This document shows positions 43,124-50,484 of a stretch of DNA of 64,000 bases, in pieces. Under the pieces are notes generated by a model. It worked only from the letters and a program-made list of their open reading frames with translations, ran no database searches and was not told where the DNA came from. How positions within the stretch are numbered: the stretch's first letter is position 1; each line of letters begins with the position of its first letter. Source of the DNA: Streptomyces albospinus (GTDB lineage Bacteria; Actinomycetota; Actinomycetes; Streptomycetales; Streptomycetaceae); NCBI RefSeq assembly GCF_014648695.1, contig NZ_BMRP01000018.1, forward strand, positions 1 to 64,000. Direction: 5' to 3'. Position numbers and translations under genes: made by a program.

Positions 43124-43984
43124 CTGTCTGCAACGAAGTACCCGTCGGCCGACACCGCTCAGTGGTTCTCGGGTCGGCACCCCGGCGACACCATGCCGCA
43201 CCCGAACGTGATCGTCCTGCACACCACCGAGGGCGGCTCGTGGCCGGACTACTCCGGTGGCTCAGTCGCCCCGAACTTCACCGTGAAGGGCGGCCAGGTC
43301 CGGCAGCACTTCGCCGCGAACGAGTCGTCTCGCGCGCTGGTCAACAAGAGCGGCGGCGTCCAGACGAACACCCTGAACGTCATCCAGATCGAGCTGGTTG
43401 GCACCTGCGAGAAGGGCGGGCCCGGCCTGTACTGGCCCAACGCCAGTGACGCCGACCTGAAGCCCCTCGCGGATCTCGTGCGTTGGCTCACCCAGCAGTA
43501 CCCCATCCCGCTCGTGTCAACCTCGAAGCCCTGGCTGGCCTACCCGTCGAGCTACGGGTCGAAGAACGGGCAGCGGATGAACTTCGCTGAGTGGACCAAC
43601 TTCCGTGGAATCTGCGGCCATCAGCACGTACCGGAAAACGATCACGGCGATCCGGGAAACTTCCCCATCGACCGCCTGATTGCGCTGGTCAAGGGCGGGA
43701 AGCCCGCGCCCTCGAAGCCGTCGTCCGGCATCGTCGCCCTGTCGGCCGGCGTGCGTCCCGGGGCTCGGCACCCGCAGGTGAAGGATCTTCAGCAGCTCCT
43801 CATCAAGGCCGGGTACGGGCCGATCAAGGGTGCGGTCACCGACTACTACGGGGTGAACACCCAGGCCGCGGTGGCGCGTTTCCACGACCGCAATCCGAAG
43901 TACAAGTCGATCGGGCTGATCCGCGATCCCCGCATCGGGCCGTCCGGGTTCGTCGCTCTGCAGAAGCTGGCGGGCCGCCGATGA
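43124..43984 (+). CDS. endolysin: amidase plus peptidoglycan-binding domain
   Basis: The 286-residue lysin has an N-acetylmuramoyl-L-alanine amidase domain (VIVLHTTEGGSWPDY with zinc His, NFTVKGGQVRQHFAAN, CGHQHVPENDHGDPGNFP with the second His and Asp) and a C-terminal peptidoglycan-binding domain (PQVKDLQQLLIKAGYGPI to VNTQAAVARFHDRN). It cleaves the cell wall at lysis. No ATG, GTG or TTG fits; CTG at 43124 sits 8 bases after AAGGAG and gives the expected N-terminus, so I take it as the start. Confidence 0.88.
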   Translation: MSATKYPSADTAQWFSGRHPGDTMPHPNVIVLHTTEGGSWPDYSGGSVAPNFTVKGGQVRQHFAANESSRALVNKSGGVQTNTLNVIQIELVGTCEKGGPGLYWPNASDADLKPLADLVRWLTQQYPIPLVSTSKPWLAYPSSYGSKNGQRMNFAEWTNFRGICGHQHVPENDHGDPGNFPIDRLIALVKGGKPAPSKPSSGIVALSAGVRPGARHPQVKDLQQLLIKAGYGPIKGAVTDYYGVNTQAAVARFHDRNPKYKSIGLIRDPRIGPSGFVALQKLAGRR

Positions 43985-44208
43985 GCAAGATGCACACGCC
44001 CGGCTTCAAGCCGGTCTCGCTGGTGAGCCTGCTTCCCGTTCGCTACCGCTCGCGGGTCGGCGCAGTCCTGGCCGCGCTCGGCGTGGTGGTCAGCGTGCTG
44101 TCCGTCGCCTACGCGGACAGGCCCGAGATCGCGGTGATCGTCCAGATCCTGACGGCACTTGGTGTCGTCGCTCCGGCCGAGGAGCAGCCGGACGACCCGA
44201 TCGAGTAA
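43981..44208 (+). CDS. holin candidate
   Basis: A 75-residue protein with one clear hydrophobic segment (VGAVLAALGVVVSVLSVAYA) and a weaker second one (AVIVQILTALGVVAP), then an acidic end. Size, membrane segments and overlap with the endolysin gene fit a holin. Last gene of the rightward virion/lysis operon. Confidence 0.7.
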   Translation: MSKMHTPGFKPVSLVSLLPVRYRSRVGAVLAALGVVVSVLSVAYADRPEIAVIVQILTALGVVAPAEEQPDDPIE

Positions 44209-44212
44209 TGAC

Positions 44213-44249
44213 GAAGGCCCCGTTGACCTCTTCGGTCAGCGGGGCCTTC
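44213..44249. terminator. strong bidirectional terminator
   Basis: GAAGGCCCCGTTGACC pairs with GGTCAGCGGGGCCTTC (one mismatch) around TCTTC, between convergent genes. Confidence 0.85.
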
Positions 44250-44260
44250 TCGTCGTTGCG

Positions 44261-44638
44261 CTACTTGCGCTTTGACTGCTCGATCTCGGCGACGGTGGTC
44301 ACCTTGGGGCGGCGCGATTGCGCCTTCTTGGCAACTGCCTTCTTCGCTGCGGTCTTCTTCGCGGGGGCGGCAGCCTTCTTCGCGGCAGGCTTCGACTCGG
44401 GCTCGACCAACTTCCGCGTCATCGTGGCCACCTCGTCGGCAGGAGCACTCGGGGCAGCGGAGGAACCCTCCTCTACCTGCGGAGACTCCGCTTCGAGGAT
44501 CTCCTCCAGCGTGTCAGCGTGGTCCCCGCATCGGTCCGTTTCGACCATGCGCCCACCCTCGGTGACGGTGTAGTGACGGGTCTCGATGCCGACCCTCTTG
44601 CACACATCGCAAACACGTACGCTGAGTAGCACAACCAT
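44261..44638 (-). CDS. small Cys-pair protein with lysine/alanine-rich tail
   Basis: A 125-residue protein: VRVCDVCKRVGIETRHYTVT with a CxxC pair and CGDH further on (a zinc-binding mini-domain), an acidic linker, then a histone-like tail (KPAAKKAAAPAKKTAAKKAV). The layout recalls actinobacterial nucleoid-associated or Lsr2-like DNA-binding proteins. The gene is transcribed from a promoter region shared with the repressor candidate. ATG at 44638 is favoured; ATG at 44647 is also possible. Confidence 0.65.
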   Translation of the reverse strand: MVVLLSVRVCDVCKRVGIETRHYTVTEGGRMVETDRCGDHADTLEEILEAESPQVEEGSSAAPSAPADEVATMTRKLVEPESKPAAKKAAAPAKKTAAKKAVAKKAQSRRPKVTTVAEIEQSKRK

Positions 44639-44663
44639 CGCACCCATTCGTTTGTCTTGACGA

Positions 44664-44680
44664 GTCAAAGTCTCGCGTGT
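44664..44680 (-). promoter_or_regulatory. 17-mer repressor-type site 9
   Basis: ACACGCGAGACTTTGAC, between the divergent repressor candidate and the zinc/lysine-rich protein. Next to it TTGACGAGTCAA is nearly palindromic, so two head-to-head sites may overlap here. Confidence 0.55.
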
Positions 44681-44749
44681 CAGTGTAGGGGTGTATTGGG
44701 GCGCAGTAGAAGTTGCGCCCGGGGGGATGCCACACGCCGAAGGGACAAC

Positions 44750-45193
44750 ATGCCCGCCAAGAGCAAGATCCAGGATGAGCAGGAGGCAATCCGTTGGATT
44801 GAAGAGGGCAAAACCTACTCCTGGATCGTCGAGCAGTACAAGACTAAGTACAACATCGAGACGACGCCTTCCCTCTGGGCCTCCTTCCGCTCCCGAAGAG
44901 GGCTGAAGAGGCGCACGGCAAGGAATACTGAACTCATTCCTTGGACCGTAAAGGAAGAGCACTGGTTCGCTTACCCTTTGGCGATGCTACGCATTGAGGC
45001 TCGCGTGCGCGAGGGATTTAAGCTGCGTGATGTGGATGCCAAGCGACACGCCTCCTGGAAGGAATTCCTCAAGGAGGAGAACGCTGTCGTGTATTACGAC
45101 CCCGACACCGAAGAAGGCTTCCACTACGTCCCCCGCGAAGCTAGTGATACCGACATCATCCGCCAGCCCAAGCAGGCTACACGCAAGCTCTGA
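44750..45193 (+). CDS. immunity repressor candidate
   Basis: A 147-residue basic protein starting MPAKSKIQDEQEAIRWIEEG. The N-terminal 60 residues hold a helix-turn-helix-like region (YSWIVEQYKTKYNIETTPSL followed by WASFRSRRGLKRR), and the second half (PWTVKEEHWFAYPLAMLRIE, VVYYDPDTEEGFHYVP) resembles proteins annotated as immunity repressors in streptomycete phages. Placement at the turn-around between lysis and replication genes, with a 17-mer site in its upstream region, supports the call. It is the likely ligand of the 13 sites. ATG at 44750 follows GAAGGGAC. Confidence 0.7.
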   Translation: MPAKSKIQDEQEAIRWIEEGKTYSWIVEQYKTKYNIETTPSLWASFRSRRGLKRRTARNTELIPWTVKEEHWFAYPLAMLRIEARVREGFKLRDVDAKRHASWKEFLKEENAVVYYDPDTEEGFHYVPREASDTDIIRQPKQATRKL

Positions 45194-45252
45194 CAGCCAG
45201 CTCCCCTAGGGGTACGCACCCCTCTTGAGCTGCATAAACAGGCTCAGCCTCC

Positions 45253-45284
45253 ACCCCAGGGATGACACCCCCTGGGGTTTGTTC
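45253..45284 (+). terminator. terminator after the repressor gene
   Basis: ACCCCAGGG pairs with CCCTGGGGT, followed by TTGTTCT. Confidence 0.75.
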
Positions 45285-45358
45285 TACTTCAGGCGTAGTC
45301 ACGCCCCACCTCTCCTACGAAAGTTGATAGGACTTCTTCCATTAGGCTCGGTTTGGGG

Positions 45359-45387
45359 TTGACCAAGGCAACGTAAAAGGTCAAACT
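45359..45387 (+). promoter_or_regulatory. promoter of the replication operon
   Basis: TTGACC and CAAACT with a 17-bp spacer; TTGACC and GGTCAA also form an inverted repeat over it, a possible operator. Confidence 0.45.
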
Positions 45388-45461
45388 CTCAACAACTGTT
45401 CGGTTTGCGCGTTCGAGGCGTATGGAAGCCGCTTCGCACGTTTGGGGAGAGGAGCCTGTGC

Positions 45462-45737
45462 ATGTCGCACGGCCGCGGGGTGGTCTCCGATAATGAGGGG
45501 GAAACGACTGGAAACCCTGAACAGAACTGCACGCCTTCGGTCGCGCTGCACATTGACCACGACAACTTCGACTTCCATATCACGGCGCACCCTGACTACC
45601 GGGCGAGCGAAATGCGGAGCGTGCTGGCCCTTGCGAAAGAGCGAGGGCTGACGCTGTTCGACGAGGACGACCGCGATCCCGAGATCCTGGAGGATGGCTC
45701 GGTCCGCCTCTACCTGATGCCCGTAGTCAAGATCTGA
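45462..45737 (+). CDS. small hypothetical phage protein
   Basis: A 91-residue protein starting MSHGRGVVSDNEGETTGNPE with an alpha/beta C-terminal half (ALHIDHDNFDFHITAHPDYR). ATG at 45462 follows GAGAGGAG. First gene of the rightward replication operon; function unknown. Confidence 0.6.
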   Translation: MSHGRGVVSDNEGETTGNPEQNCTPSVALHIDHDNFDFHITAHPDYRASEMRSVLALAKERGLTLFDEDDRDPEILEDGSVRLYLMPVVKI

Positions 45738-45753
45738 CGAAGGACGACACCGA

Positions 45754-46698
45754 GTGCCCATACGGCTCACAGACCTGCCGGTCCACACCCCCGACGTCCC
45801 CCGCGACGGGCGGGGGCGCCCCCTTGTAGTGCCCAAGAGCGGCGGCAAACCGCGCGCCCTGACCCGCACCACCACATTCATCGACGCGATCGAGGACAAG
45901 TCGGCCCTGACCGCGTGGGGTAAGCGCATGGTGCTGGTCGGTGCCGCCACGCAACCTTCACTGCTGGACCGAACGCGAGATCTTGATCCAGCGTCATATG
46001 AGGGGAAGAGTACGCTCAACTCTCTGGCAGAGCGAGCCGTCCAGCTCGCCGGAGCGCACACCAAACGGGAGAGGGGCACCCACCTTCACGCACTCTCGGA
46101 GCGCGTCGACCAGGGCGAGGAGCTCCCCGCCAGCGCAAGCGCCGCGGACTTGGCCGACATGGCGGCGTACAAGGTCTCCACGGTCGCACTCGACGTGGTG
46201 GCAGTAGAGACGTTCGTCGTCGTCCCCGAGCTGGGCGTCGCGGGCACCTTCGACCGCATGGTCCGCTACAGCGGCCCCGGCCCAGATGGAGAGCGGATCG
46301 AGGGCCAGTTCATCGCCGACCTCAAGACGGGGTCGGTGGAGTACGGGGGCCTGAAGATGGCTTCCCAACTCGCGGTGTACGCCCATGGCGAGCTCTACGA
46401 CCCCACCAGGTTCCCCGCCGACCTGAGCGACGCGAAGGCTTTCGCCCGCTGGAAGAAGAGCGACGTGCCCGCCGGGGAAGCCGCGTCCGCGTACGGCCCA
46501 CTGCCGCCCGTGAACCAGGACTGGGGCATCGTGATCCACCTTCCGGCCGGCCAGGCCGAGTGCACCCTGTACTGGGCCGACCTGCGGTTGGGCTGGACTG
46601 CCGCCAAGCTCGCCGGGGAGGTCCGGGCCATGCGGGGCGCCAAGGGCGCCTTGCAGAAGTTCGCGCCCAACGTTGCCTTTTCGGACCTGATTGCGTAA
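45754..46698 (+). CDS. RecB/Cas4-like PD-(D/E)XK exonuclease
   Basis: A 314-residue protein with the order of Cas4/RecB-family nucleases: ERGTHLHALSERVDQGEELP (His of motif I), VAGTFDRMVRYSGPG (Asp), QFIADLKTGSVEYGG (D-x-K) and KMASQLAVYAHGELY (Q-x-x-x-Y). It would make single-stranded ends for recombination and replication. The operon that follows has OB-fold-like, ATPase and resolvase genes, consistent with a recombination role. Its 3' end carries a promoter and 17-mer site 11 read into the next gene. Confidence 0.8.
   Translation: MPIRLTDLPVHTPDVPRDGRGRPLVVPKSGGKPRALTRTTTFIDAIEDKSALTAWGKRMVLVGAATQPSLLDRTRDLDPASYEGKSTLNSLAERAVQLAGAHTKRERGTHLHALSERVDQGEELPASASAADLADMAAYKVSTVALDVVAVETFVVVPELGVAGTFDRMVRYSGPGPDGERIEGQFIADLKTGSVEYGGLKMASQLAVYAHGELYDPTRFPADLSDAKAFARWKKSDVPAGEAASAYGPLPPVNQDWGIVIHLPAGQAECTLYWADLRLGWTAAKLAGEVRAMRGAKGALQKFAPNVAFSDLIA
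45971..45987 (+). promoter_or_regulatory. 17-mer repressor-type site 10
   Basis: GAACGCGAGATCTTGAT, inside the exonuclease gene, in the transcription direction. Confidence 0.4.
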
Positions 46699-46701
46699 TC
46701 T
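46673..46701 (+). promoter_or_regulatory. promoter inside the exonuclease 3' end
   Basis: TTGCCT and TAATCT with a 17-bp spacer; the -10 box lies inside 17-mer site 11. Confidence 0.6.
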
Positions 46702-46705
46702 TGAC
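46689..46705 (+). promoter_or_regulatory. 17-mer repressor-type site 11
   Basis: GATTGCGTAATCTTGAC covers the -10 box of the promoter at 46673-46701 and the stop codon of the exonuclease gene. Confidence 0.6.
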
Positions 46706-46749
46706 TAACAGGCGGGCGCGCGGCCCGCTTCACAAGAGAGGGGTTCCGA

Positions 46750-47199
46750 GTGGCCCATGACGGCCTGTCCGTCGAGGTGAGCGTCCCGTTCGGGGCGGAC
46801 ACCGAAGACCCGACCATCCGCCTCAGCGGCCCAGAGGGGGCCGTCCGCGAAGCCATCGGCTCGTCCTTCAGGTTCGATAGCGATACTTTGACTAATGCGA
46901 CGCTGGCGGAGCTCATCATCGAGGCCAGTCGCATGGCCCGGAGTGCATCGCAGATCGTTCACGGCCTCGGCGCAAGCGTCGTTCCGTCGCAGCCCGACTC
47001 GCAGGCCAGCACTCCGAGACCAGCCGCACAGCCGCCCATGCCGGAGCAGTCCGGGGCGAAGGCGCTCCTGGAGCAGATCGATTCGTGCCGCACCATCGAC
47101 GAGCTGAAGAGGCTGTGGGCGGAGAACCAGGCCGCGTTCTCCGACTCCAGTGTGATGGACGCCTGGAAAGCCCGCGGCCGGGTCCTGGCGGGCTCGTGA
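46750..47199 (+). CDS. hypothetical protein of the recombination operon
   Basis: A 149-residue protein: N-terminal beta-rich half (GLSVEVSVPFGADTEDPTIR), a helix (AELIIEASRMARSASQIVHG), proline-rich linker, and a C-terminal helical part (ALLEQIDSCRTIDELKRLWA) like the LysM-free tails of phage recombination proteins. No family assigned. GTG after GAGAGGGG. It carries 17-mer site 12. Confidence 0.6.
   Translation: MAHDGLSVEVSVPFGADTEDPTIRLSGPEGAVREAIGSSFRFDSDTLTNATLAELIIEASRMARSASQIVHGLGASVVPSQPDSQASTPRPAAQPPMPEQSGAKALLEQIDSCRTIDELKRLWAENQAAFSDSSVMDAWKARGRVLAGS
46876..46892 (+). promoter_or_regulatory. 17-mer repressor-type site 12
   Basis: GATAGCGATACTTTGAC, inside the gene at 46750. Confidence 0.45.
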
Positions 47200-47318
47200 T
47201 GCCCCGCCGAATCCTCGGCGCGGCTGTGGCCGTCGCCATAGCGGCTGGCTCCCGCATGCCCCGTGTTCCGACCCGCCGTGCCCCGTACACCGTTCACCGA
47301 CAGAGTGGAGATCAGTAG
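47199..47318 (+). CDS. 39-aa hydrophobic small ORF
   Basis: ATG overlaps the upstream TGA and its TAG overlaps the downstream GTG (TAGTG), so it is coupled on both sides. The product MPRRILGAAVAVAIAAGSRM has one short hydrophobic segment and a basic tail. It may be a small membrane peptide or a translational coupler. Confidence 0.4.
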   Translation: MPRRILGAAVAVAIAAGSRMPRVPTRRAPYTVHRQSGDQ

Positions 47319-47755
47319 TGCCCCTGAACCTCATGGACATCCCGACCGCCAACGGCGGCTGGTTCAAGCCGAAGGACAACGCCGACGCGGTTGCGATCCT
47401 CCTGGAGGTCAAGCAGTTCGACCGACAGCGCCCCACCCCCAATGGGCCGAAGGACAGCGTGCTCGCCGACGTGACGGTCTTCCAGACGCACGACGCGCTC
47501 TCCCGGCAGGCCCCAGAGGTCTCGAAGGGCCAGCGCATCGAACAAACCGTTCTGGCCCGCGACCTTGAGACGGTCGTCGGCGGCGCGGTGCTCGTCACCG
47601 TCACCCAGGTACCTCCCTCGAAGCCGGGCGCCCACCCTGCATGGGTGTGGAAGCAGGTCACCGACATGGGGATTCGCAACCAGGTCGTTGCGTACGCCGA
47701 GCAGCGCGACGCGGCGATTCAGTCGGCCGTCGCGGACGCTCCGTCCTTCGACTGA
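47318..47755 (+). CDS. single-strand DNA-binding-like protein
   Basis: A 145-residue beta-rich protein (AVAILLEVKQFDRQRPTPNG, DSVLADVTVFQTHDALSRQA, QRIEQTVLARDLETVVGGAV) with the look of an OB fold, and a helical C-terminus ending in DAPSFD, similar to the acidic tip of SSB proteins. It stands between nuclease and ATPase genes, where phage SSB genes are usual. No direct proof. Confidence 0.55.
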   Translation: MPLNLMDIPTANGGWFKPKDNADAVAILLEVKQFDRQRPTPNGPKDSVLADVTVFQTHDALSRQAPEVSKGQRIEQTVLARDLETVVGGAVLVTVTQVPPSKPGAHPAWVWKQVTDMGIRNQVVAYAEQRDAAIQSAVADAPSFD

Positions 47756-47770
47756 CGCCAGCCAGTAGAC

Positions 47771-47794
47771 GGGGGCGGCCACTGTGCCGCCCCC
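47771..47794 (+). terminator. hairpin between SSB-like and ATPase genes
   Basis: GGGGGCGGC pairs perfectly with GCCGCCCCC around six bases, 15 bp after the upstream stop. Confidence 0.6.
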
Positions 47795-47817
47795 TCCCCT
47801 CAGCGATTGGAGCGCGC

Positions 47818-48690
47818 ATTCTTACCCCTGGCCGGTCCCTGGCCCTTCATGCAGAGTCGGGCCGTGAGCTGCCTCGCGTCGAGGCGTTCGAGGCCCTCTA
47901 CAACATCGGCTGCCGCCCGCGTCACGGCGAGGTCGTAATGATCGCCGGACGGTCCGGCACTCAGAAGAGTGGGCTGGCCCTGTTCTGGGTGGCCCAGATG
48001 AACTTGCCCACCCTCTACTTCTCCGCCGACATGAGCGCCTTCACTGCCTCGTCGCGGCTCGCCTCGATGGCGACCGGCGATACGACGGAGATGGTCGAGG
48101 CGGGCATGGCGGCCGGCGGGCGCTACAGAGAGACGTACCTCAATGCCGTCAGCGGTTCGCGGATCACCTTCTCCTTCGGAAGCCCGATCACCTGGAAGGC
48201 CGTAGACGAGGAGCTGGAGGCGTGGGTCGAGCTGTGGGACGACTATCCCGCCATCATCGTCTTCGACAACCTCATGGACTTCGAGGGCGCAGAGTCGGAC
48301 TACACCGAGCAGATGGCCGTGATGAGCAGCGCGACCGAGCTCGCCCGCGCCACAGGCGCGACCGTCATCCTGCTGCACCACGCCAGTGACAAGAGCTGGG
48401 AGGCCAAAAGCGATCCGTGGGCGCCCCCTTCCCGCGACCAGGTGAAGGGCGGCCTCTCGGAGAAGCCGGAGCTGAGCCTTTCTGTGGCGCTGGACCCGAA
48501 CTCGCTGGAGTACAGGGTCGCGGTCATCAAACAGCGGATGGGCCCTTGCGATCCGACGGCCCGCCGGTACGCAACGCTGCGGTGCCACCCCGAAGTCACC
48601 CGGTTCTCGAAGCTGGAACGCCTTGCGCCGCTCAACCAAAACCCGGCGGCGCAGTGGTCGCCGCTCGACGCCCTGAAGAAGGCCGCTTAA
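47818..48690 (+). CDS. RecA/DnaB-like ATPase (replicative helicase candidate)
   Basis: A 290-residue protein with Walker A in VVMIAGRSGTQKSGLALFW, Walker B in YPAIIVFDNLMDFEG, the RecA-fold sensor segment TGATVILLHHASDKS and a basic loop. It is the size of a minimal DnaB- or KaiC-like helicase. No ATG, GTG or TTG lies between the upstream gene and the Walker A strand. ATT at 47818 has GGAG five bases in front and gives the sensible N-terminus LTPGRSLALHAESG; I take it as the start, with CTG at 47836 as alternative. Confidence 0.75.
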   Translation: MLTPGRSLALHAESGRELPRVEAFEALYNIGCRPRHGEVVMIAGRSGTQKSGLALFWVAQMNLPTLYFSADMSAFTASSRLASMATGDTTEMVEAGMAAGGRYRETYLNAVSGSRITFSFGSPITWKAVDEELEAWVELWDDYPAIIVFDNLMDFEGAESDYTEQMAVMSSATELARATGATVILLHHASDKSWEAKSDPWAPPSRDQVKGGLSEKPELSLSVALDPNSLEYRVAVIKQRMGPCDPTARRYATLRCHPEVTRFSKLERLAPLNQNPAAQWSPLDALKKAA

Positions 48691-48698
48691 CCAGAGAG

Positions 48699-48715
48699 GA
48701 ATGCGAGATCTTGAC
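48699..48715 (+). promoter_or_regulatory. 17-mer repressor-type site 13
   Basis: GAATGCGAGATCTTGAC overlaps the TTG start codon of the resolvase-like gene. Confidence 0.6.
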
Positions 48716-49088
48716 AGATGTGGCGGCTAGGAACCGCAGGAACAAGAGGCGGGGAGCAGACTGGGAGACAGAGCTCCGCGATGAACTGCGCTCCGCCGGC
48801 ATGGACGTTGAGCGACTTCGGTTGACCGGCAAGGACGACGAGGGAGACCTCGTGATCCGCCGGGGCGACGGCACCTTCCTGGTCATCGAGGCGAAGAACG
48901 CGAAGTTCGAGCCCGGCACGTTCGTCAGTGAAGCCGAGAGGGAGCGCGCCAACTTCGCGCAGCACCGGGGACTCGACCCCGCTTCGGTCGACTCGGTGGT
49001 CATCGTCCGGCGCAGGGGGGCTAGTTGGCGGCGGGCGTACGTCTTGTCCACCGTCGAGCGGTACTTCGAGCTAGAGGCGGATCGGTGA
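48711..49088 (+). CDS. PD-(D/E)XK Holliday-junction resolvase-like nuclease
   Basis: A 125-residue protein with RGADWETELRDELRSAGMDV, KDDEGDLVIRR (Asp) and FLVIEAKNAKF (E-x-K), the motif order of archaeal and phage Hjc-like resolvases. It would cut branched recombination intermediates. TTG at 48711 lies within 17-mer site 13. Confidence 0.75.
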   Translation: MTDVAARNRRNKRRGADWETELRDELRSAGMDVERLRLTGKDDEGDLVIRRGDGTFLVIEAKNAKFEPGTFVSEAERERANFAQHRGLDPASVDSVVIVRRRGASWRRAYVLSTVERYFELEADR

Positions 49089-49231
49089 TCACCTACGAGG
49101 AGACCGAGGAACTCCGGCGTCTGGCCCGCGAGCTGAACGACCTACTCAGCGAAGGCTCGGTGCCGCAAGGACTCACCGAACTCGGCTACGACCAGGACGC
49201 GGAGAGCTTCCGGGGGCGGAGGGTCGCGTGA
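49085..49231 (+). CDS. 48-aa helical protein
   Basis: GTG overlaps the resolvase stop (GTGA); the product VITYEETEELRRLARELNDL is an acidic helix. Coupled on both sides; no function known. Confidence 0.5.
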   Translation: MITYEETEELRRLARELNDLLSEGSVPQGLTELGYDQDAESFRGRRVA

Positions 49232-49638
49232 GGCTCCGCCGCATGGATAACGACGCCCCGGAGCGCGAGAAGCCAGCCTTGGAGGCCGTGCTCGAACACT
49301 ACGGCGTCGACATCAACTCGCATCGGGCCATGGGGATGGCGCGCTGCCCACTGCACGAGGACAACACCCCGTCCTTCTCCTACAACACCGACCGGCAGCT
49401 CTGGAAGTGCCACTCGTGCGGTGAGGGCGGGGACACCTACACGCTGATCATGAAGAAGGAGAGCACGGACTTTGTCGGAGCGCGAGCCTTTGCGGCCTCT
49501 CTCGCCCTCGCAACGCGAGATGGTGGAGGAGGCGACGAGCGCGTATCAGGCAGCGCTTACGGCGGACGCCGCGCGGTACCTGCTGGATCGCGGGATCGGA
49601 AAGGCCGAGGCGGATACACACCGGCTTGGCGTCGTTGA
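49228..49638 (+). CDS. primase zinc-finger (CHC2) protein
   Basis: A 136-residue protein with the CHC2 zinc motif of DnaG primases: ARCPLHEDNTPSFSYNTDRQ and LWKCHSCGEGGDTYTLIM (C-x2-H...C-x2-C). It should recognise template DNA for the TOPRIM protein that follows in another frame with a 167-bp overlap. The tail (SGSAYGGRRAVPAGSRD) is Gly- and Arg-rich. The start overlaps the 48-aa gene. Confidence 0.75.
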   Translation: MRLRRMDNDAPEREKPALEAVLEHYGVDINSHRAMGMARCPLHEDNTPSFSYNTDRQLWKCHSCGEGGDTYTLIMKKESTDFVGARAFAASLALATRDGGGGDERVSGSAYGGRRAVPAGSRDRKGRGGYTPAWRR

Positions 49639-50134
49639 CGACCCGCTCCCCGGCCACGAGCGCTACCGGGGGATGCTCGCCATTCCCTACCTCGGGCACC
49701 GGGGTCAGCCGCTGACGATCCGGTTCCGGTGCCTCAAGGATCACAACCACCGCGAGTACGGCCACGGCAAGTACAACACCATTGCCGGAGACCCGCCCCG
49801 CATGTACGGGGTCGATTCGATCCACGCGGCGGGCGACGAGATCCACCTCACCGAGGGCGAACTCGACCGCATCATCCTCCGCAAGATCGGCTGGCACGCG
49901 GTTGCCGTGCCGGGGGTGGAGATGTGGTTCGCCCGGCACCGCCGAATGCTCGCGGGCTTCTCGCGCGTCTGGGTCTGGAGCGATCCGGACGAGGCCGGAA
50001 GCAAACTCACGACGACCGTCTGTCGCTCCCTCCGGTCAGCCAAGCCGGTCCGTCTCCGCACGGGCGATGTCACCGATACCTACATGGCCGGCGGCTCTCA
50101 AGCCCTGTTCGACGCGAAGGAGGCCGCGGCTTGA
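49472..50134 (+). CDS. primase TOPRIM-domain protein
   Basis: A 220-residue protein starting near MSEREPLRPLSPSQREMVEE: LDRGIGKAEADTHRLGVVDD is the DnaG-like N-terminal part, then the TOPRIM core IHLTEGELDRIIL (Glu) and VWVWSDPDEAGSKL (DxD). It would synthesise RNA primers together with the CHC2 protein. Splitting DnaG into two genes is usual in actinophages; the long overlap in a different frame is not. Confidence 0.8.
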   Translation: MSEREPLRPLSPSQREMVEEATSAYQAALTADAARYLLDRGIGKAEADTHRLGVVDDPLPGHERYRGMLAIPYLGHRGQPLTIRFRCLKDHNHREYGHGKYNTIAGDPPRMYGVDSIHAAGDEIHLTEGELDRIILRKIGWHAVAVPGVEMWFARHRRMLAGFSRVWVWSDPDEAGSKLTTTVCRSLRSAKPVRLRTGDVTDTYMAGGSQALFDAKEAAA

Positions 50135-50484
50135 CCGCGCCAAAGACGACGAAGCGGCCCGCACGCAAGCCCGATCCCGTAACCGCGATCCTGGCGAACG
50201 TGAAGGCGACCCATCGTTCGGTGGCCGACAAGCGGATGCCGATCGGCGGCGGGCACAACCCTGCGAAGGCACGACGCTATTTCGCTGAGGAGGCCGACCG
50301 CTGGGCCTTCATCAAGATGACTCGCGACAAGGCGGAGCTCTCCGGCTGGGACGCCGAACTGCTGGAGCAGCTCTTCCACGCCCTCGCCGAGACCGGTCAC
50401 CCGGAGACTGCGAAGTTCCACCTGGAAAAGGTCGCAGCGTACGCGGTCGCCGCGATCGGGCAGCTCGACCGGGAGGCTGCGTGA
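50131..50484 (+). CDS. hypothetical phage protein
   Basis: A 117-residue basic-to-helical protein starting LTAPKTTKRPARKPDPVTAI at a TTG that overlaps the primase stop (TTGA). Contains KRMPIGGGHNPAKARRYFAE and a helical C-terminus. No family recognised. Confidence 0.55.
   Translation: MTAPKTTKRPARKPDPVTAILANVKATHRSVADKRMPIGGGHNPAKARRYFAEEADRWAFIKMTRDKAELSGWDAELLEQLFHALAETGHPETAKFHLEKVAAYAVAAIGQLDREAA

Noticed and set aside
44657..44691. TTGACG with TAGGGG as the repressor promoter
   Set aside because: The spacing is 23 bp, too long for a sigma-70-type promoter; the true promoter remains unidentified.
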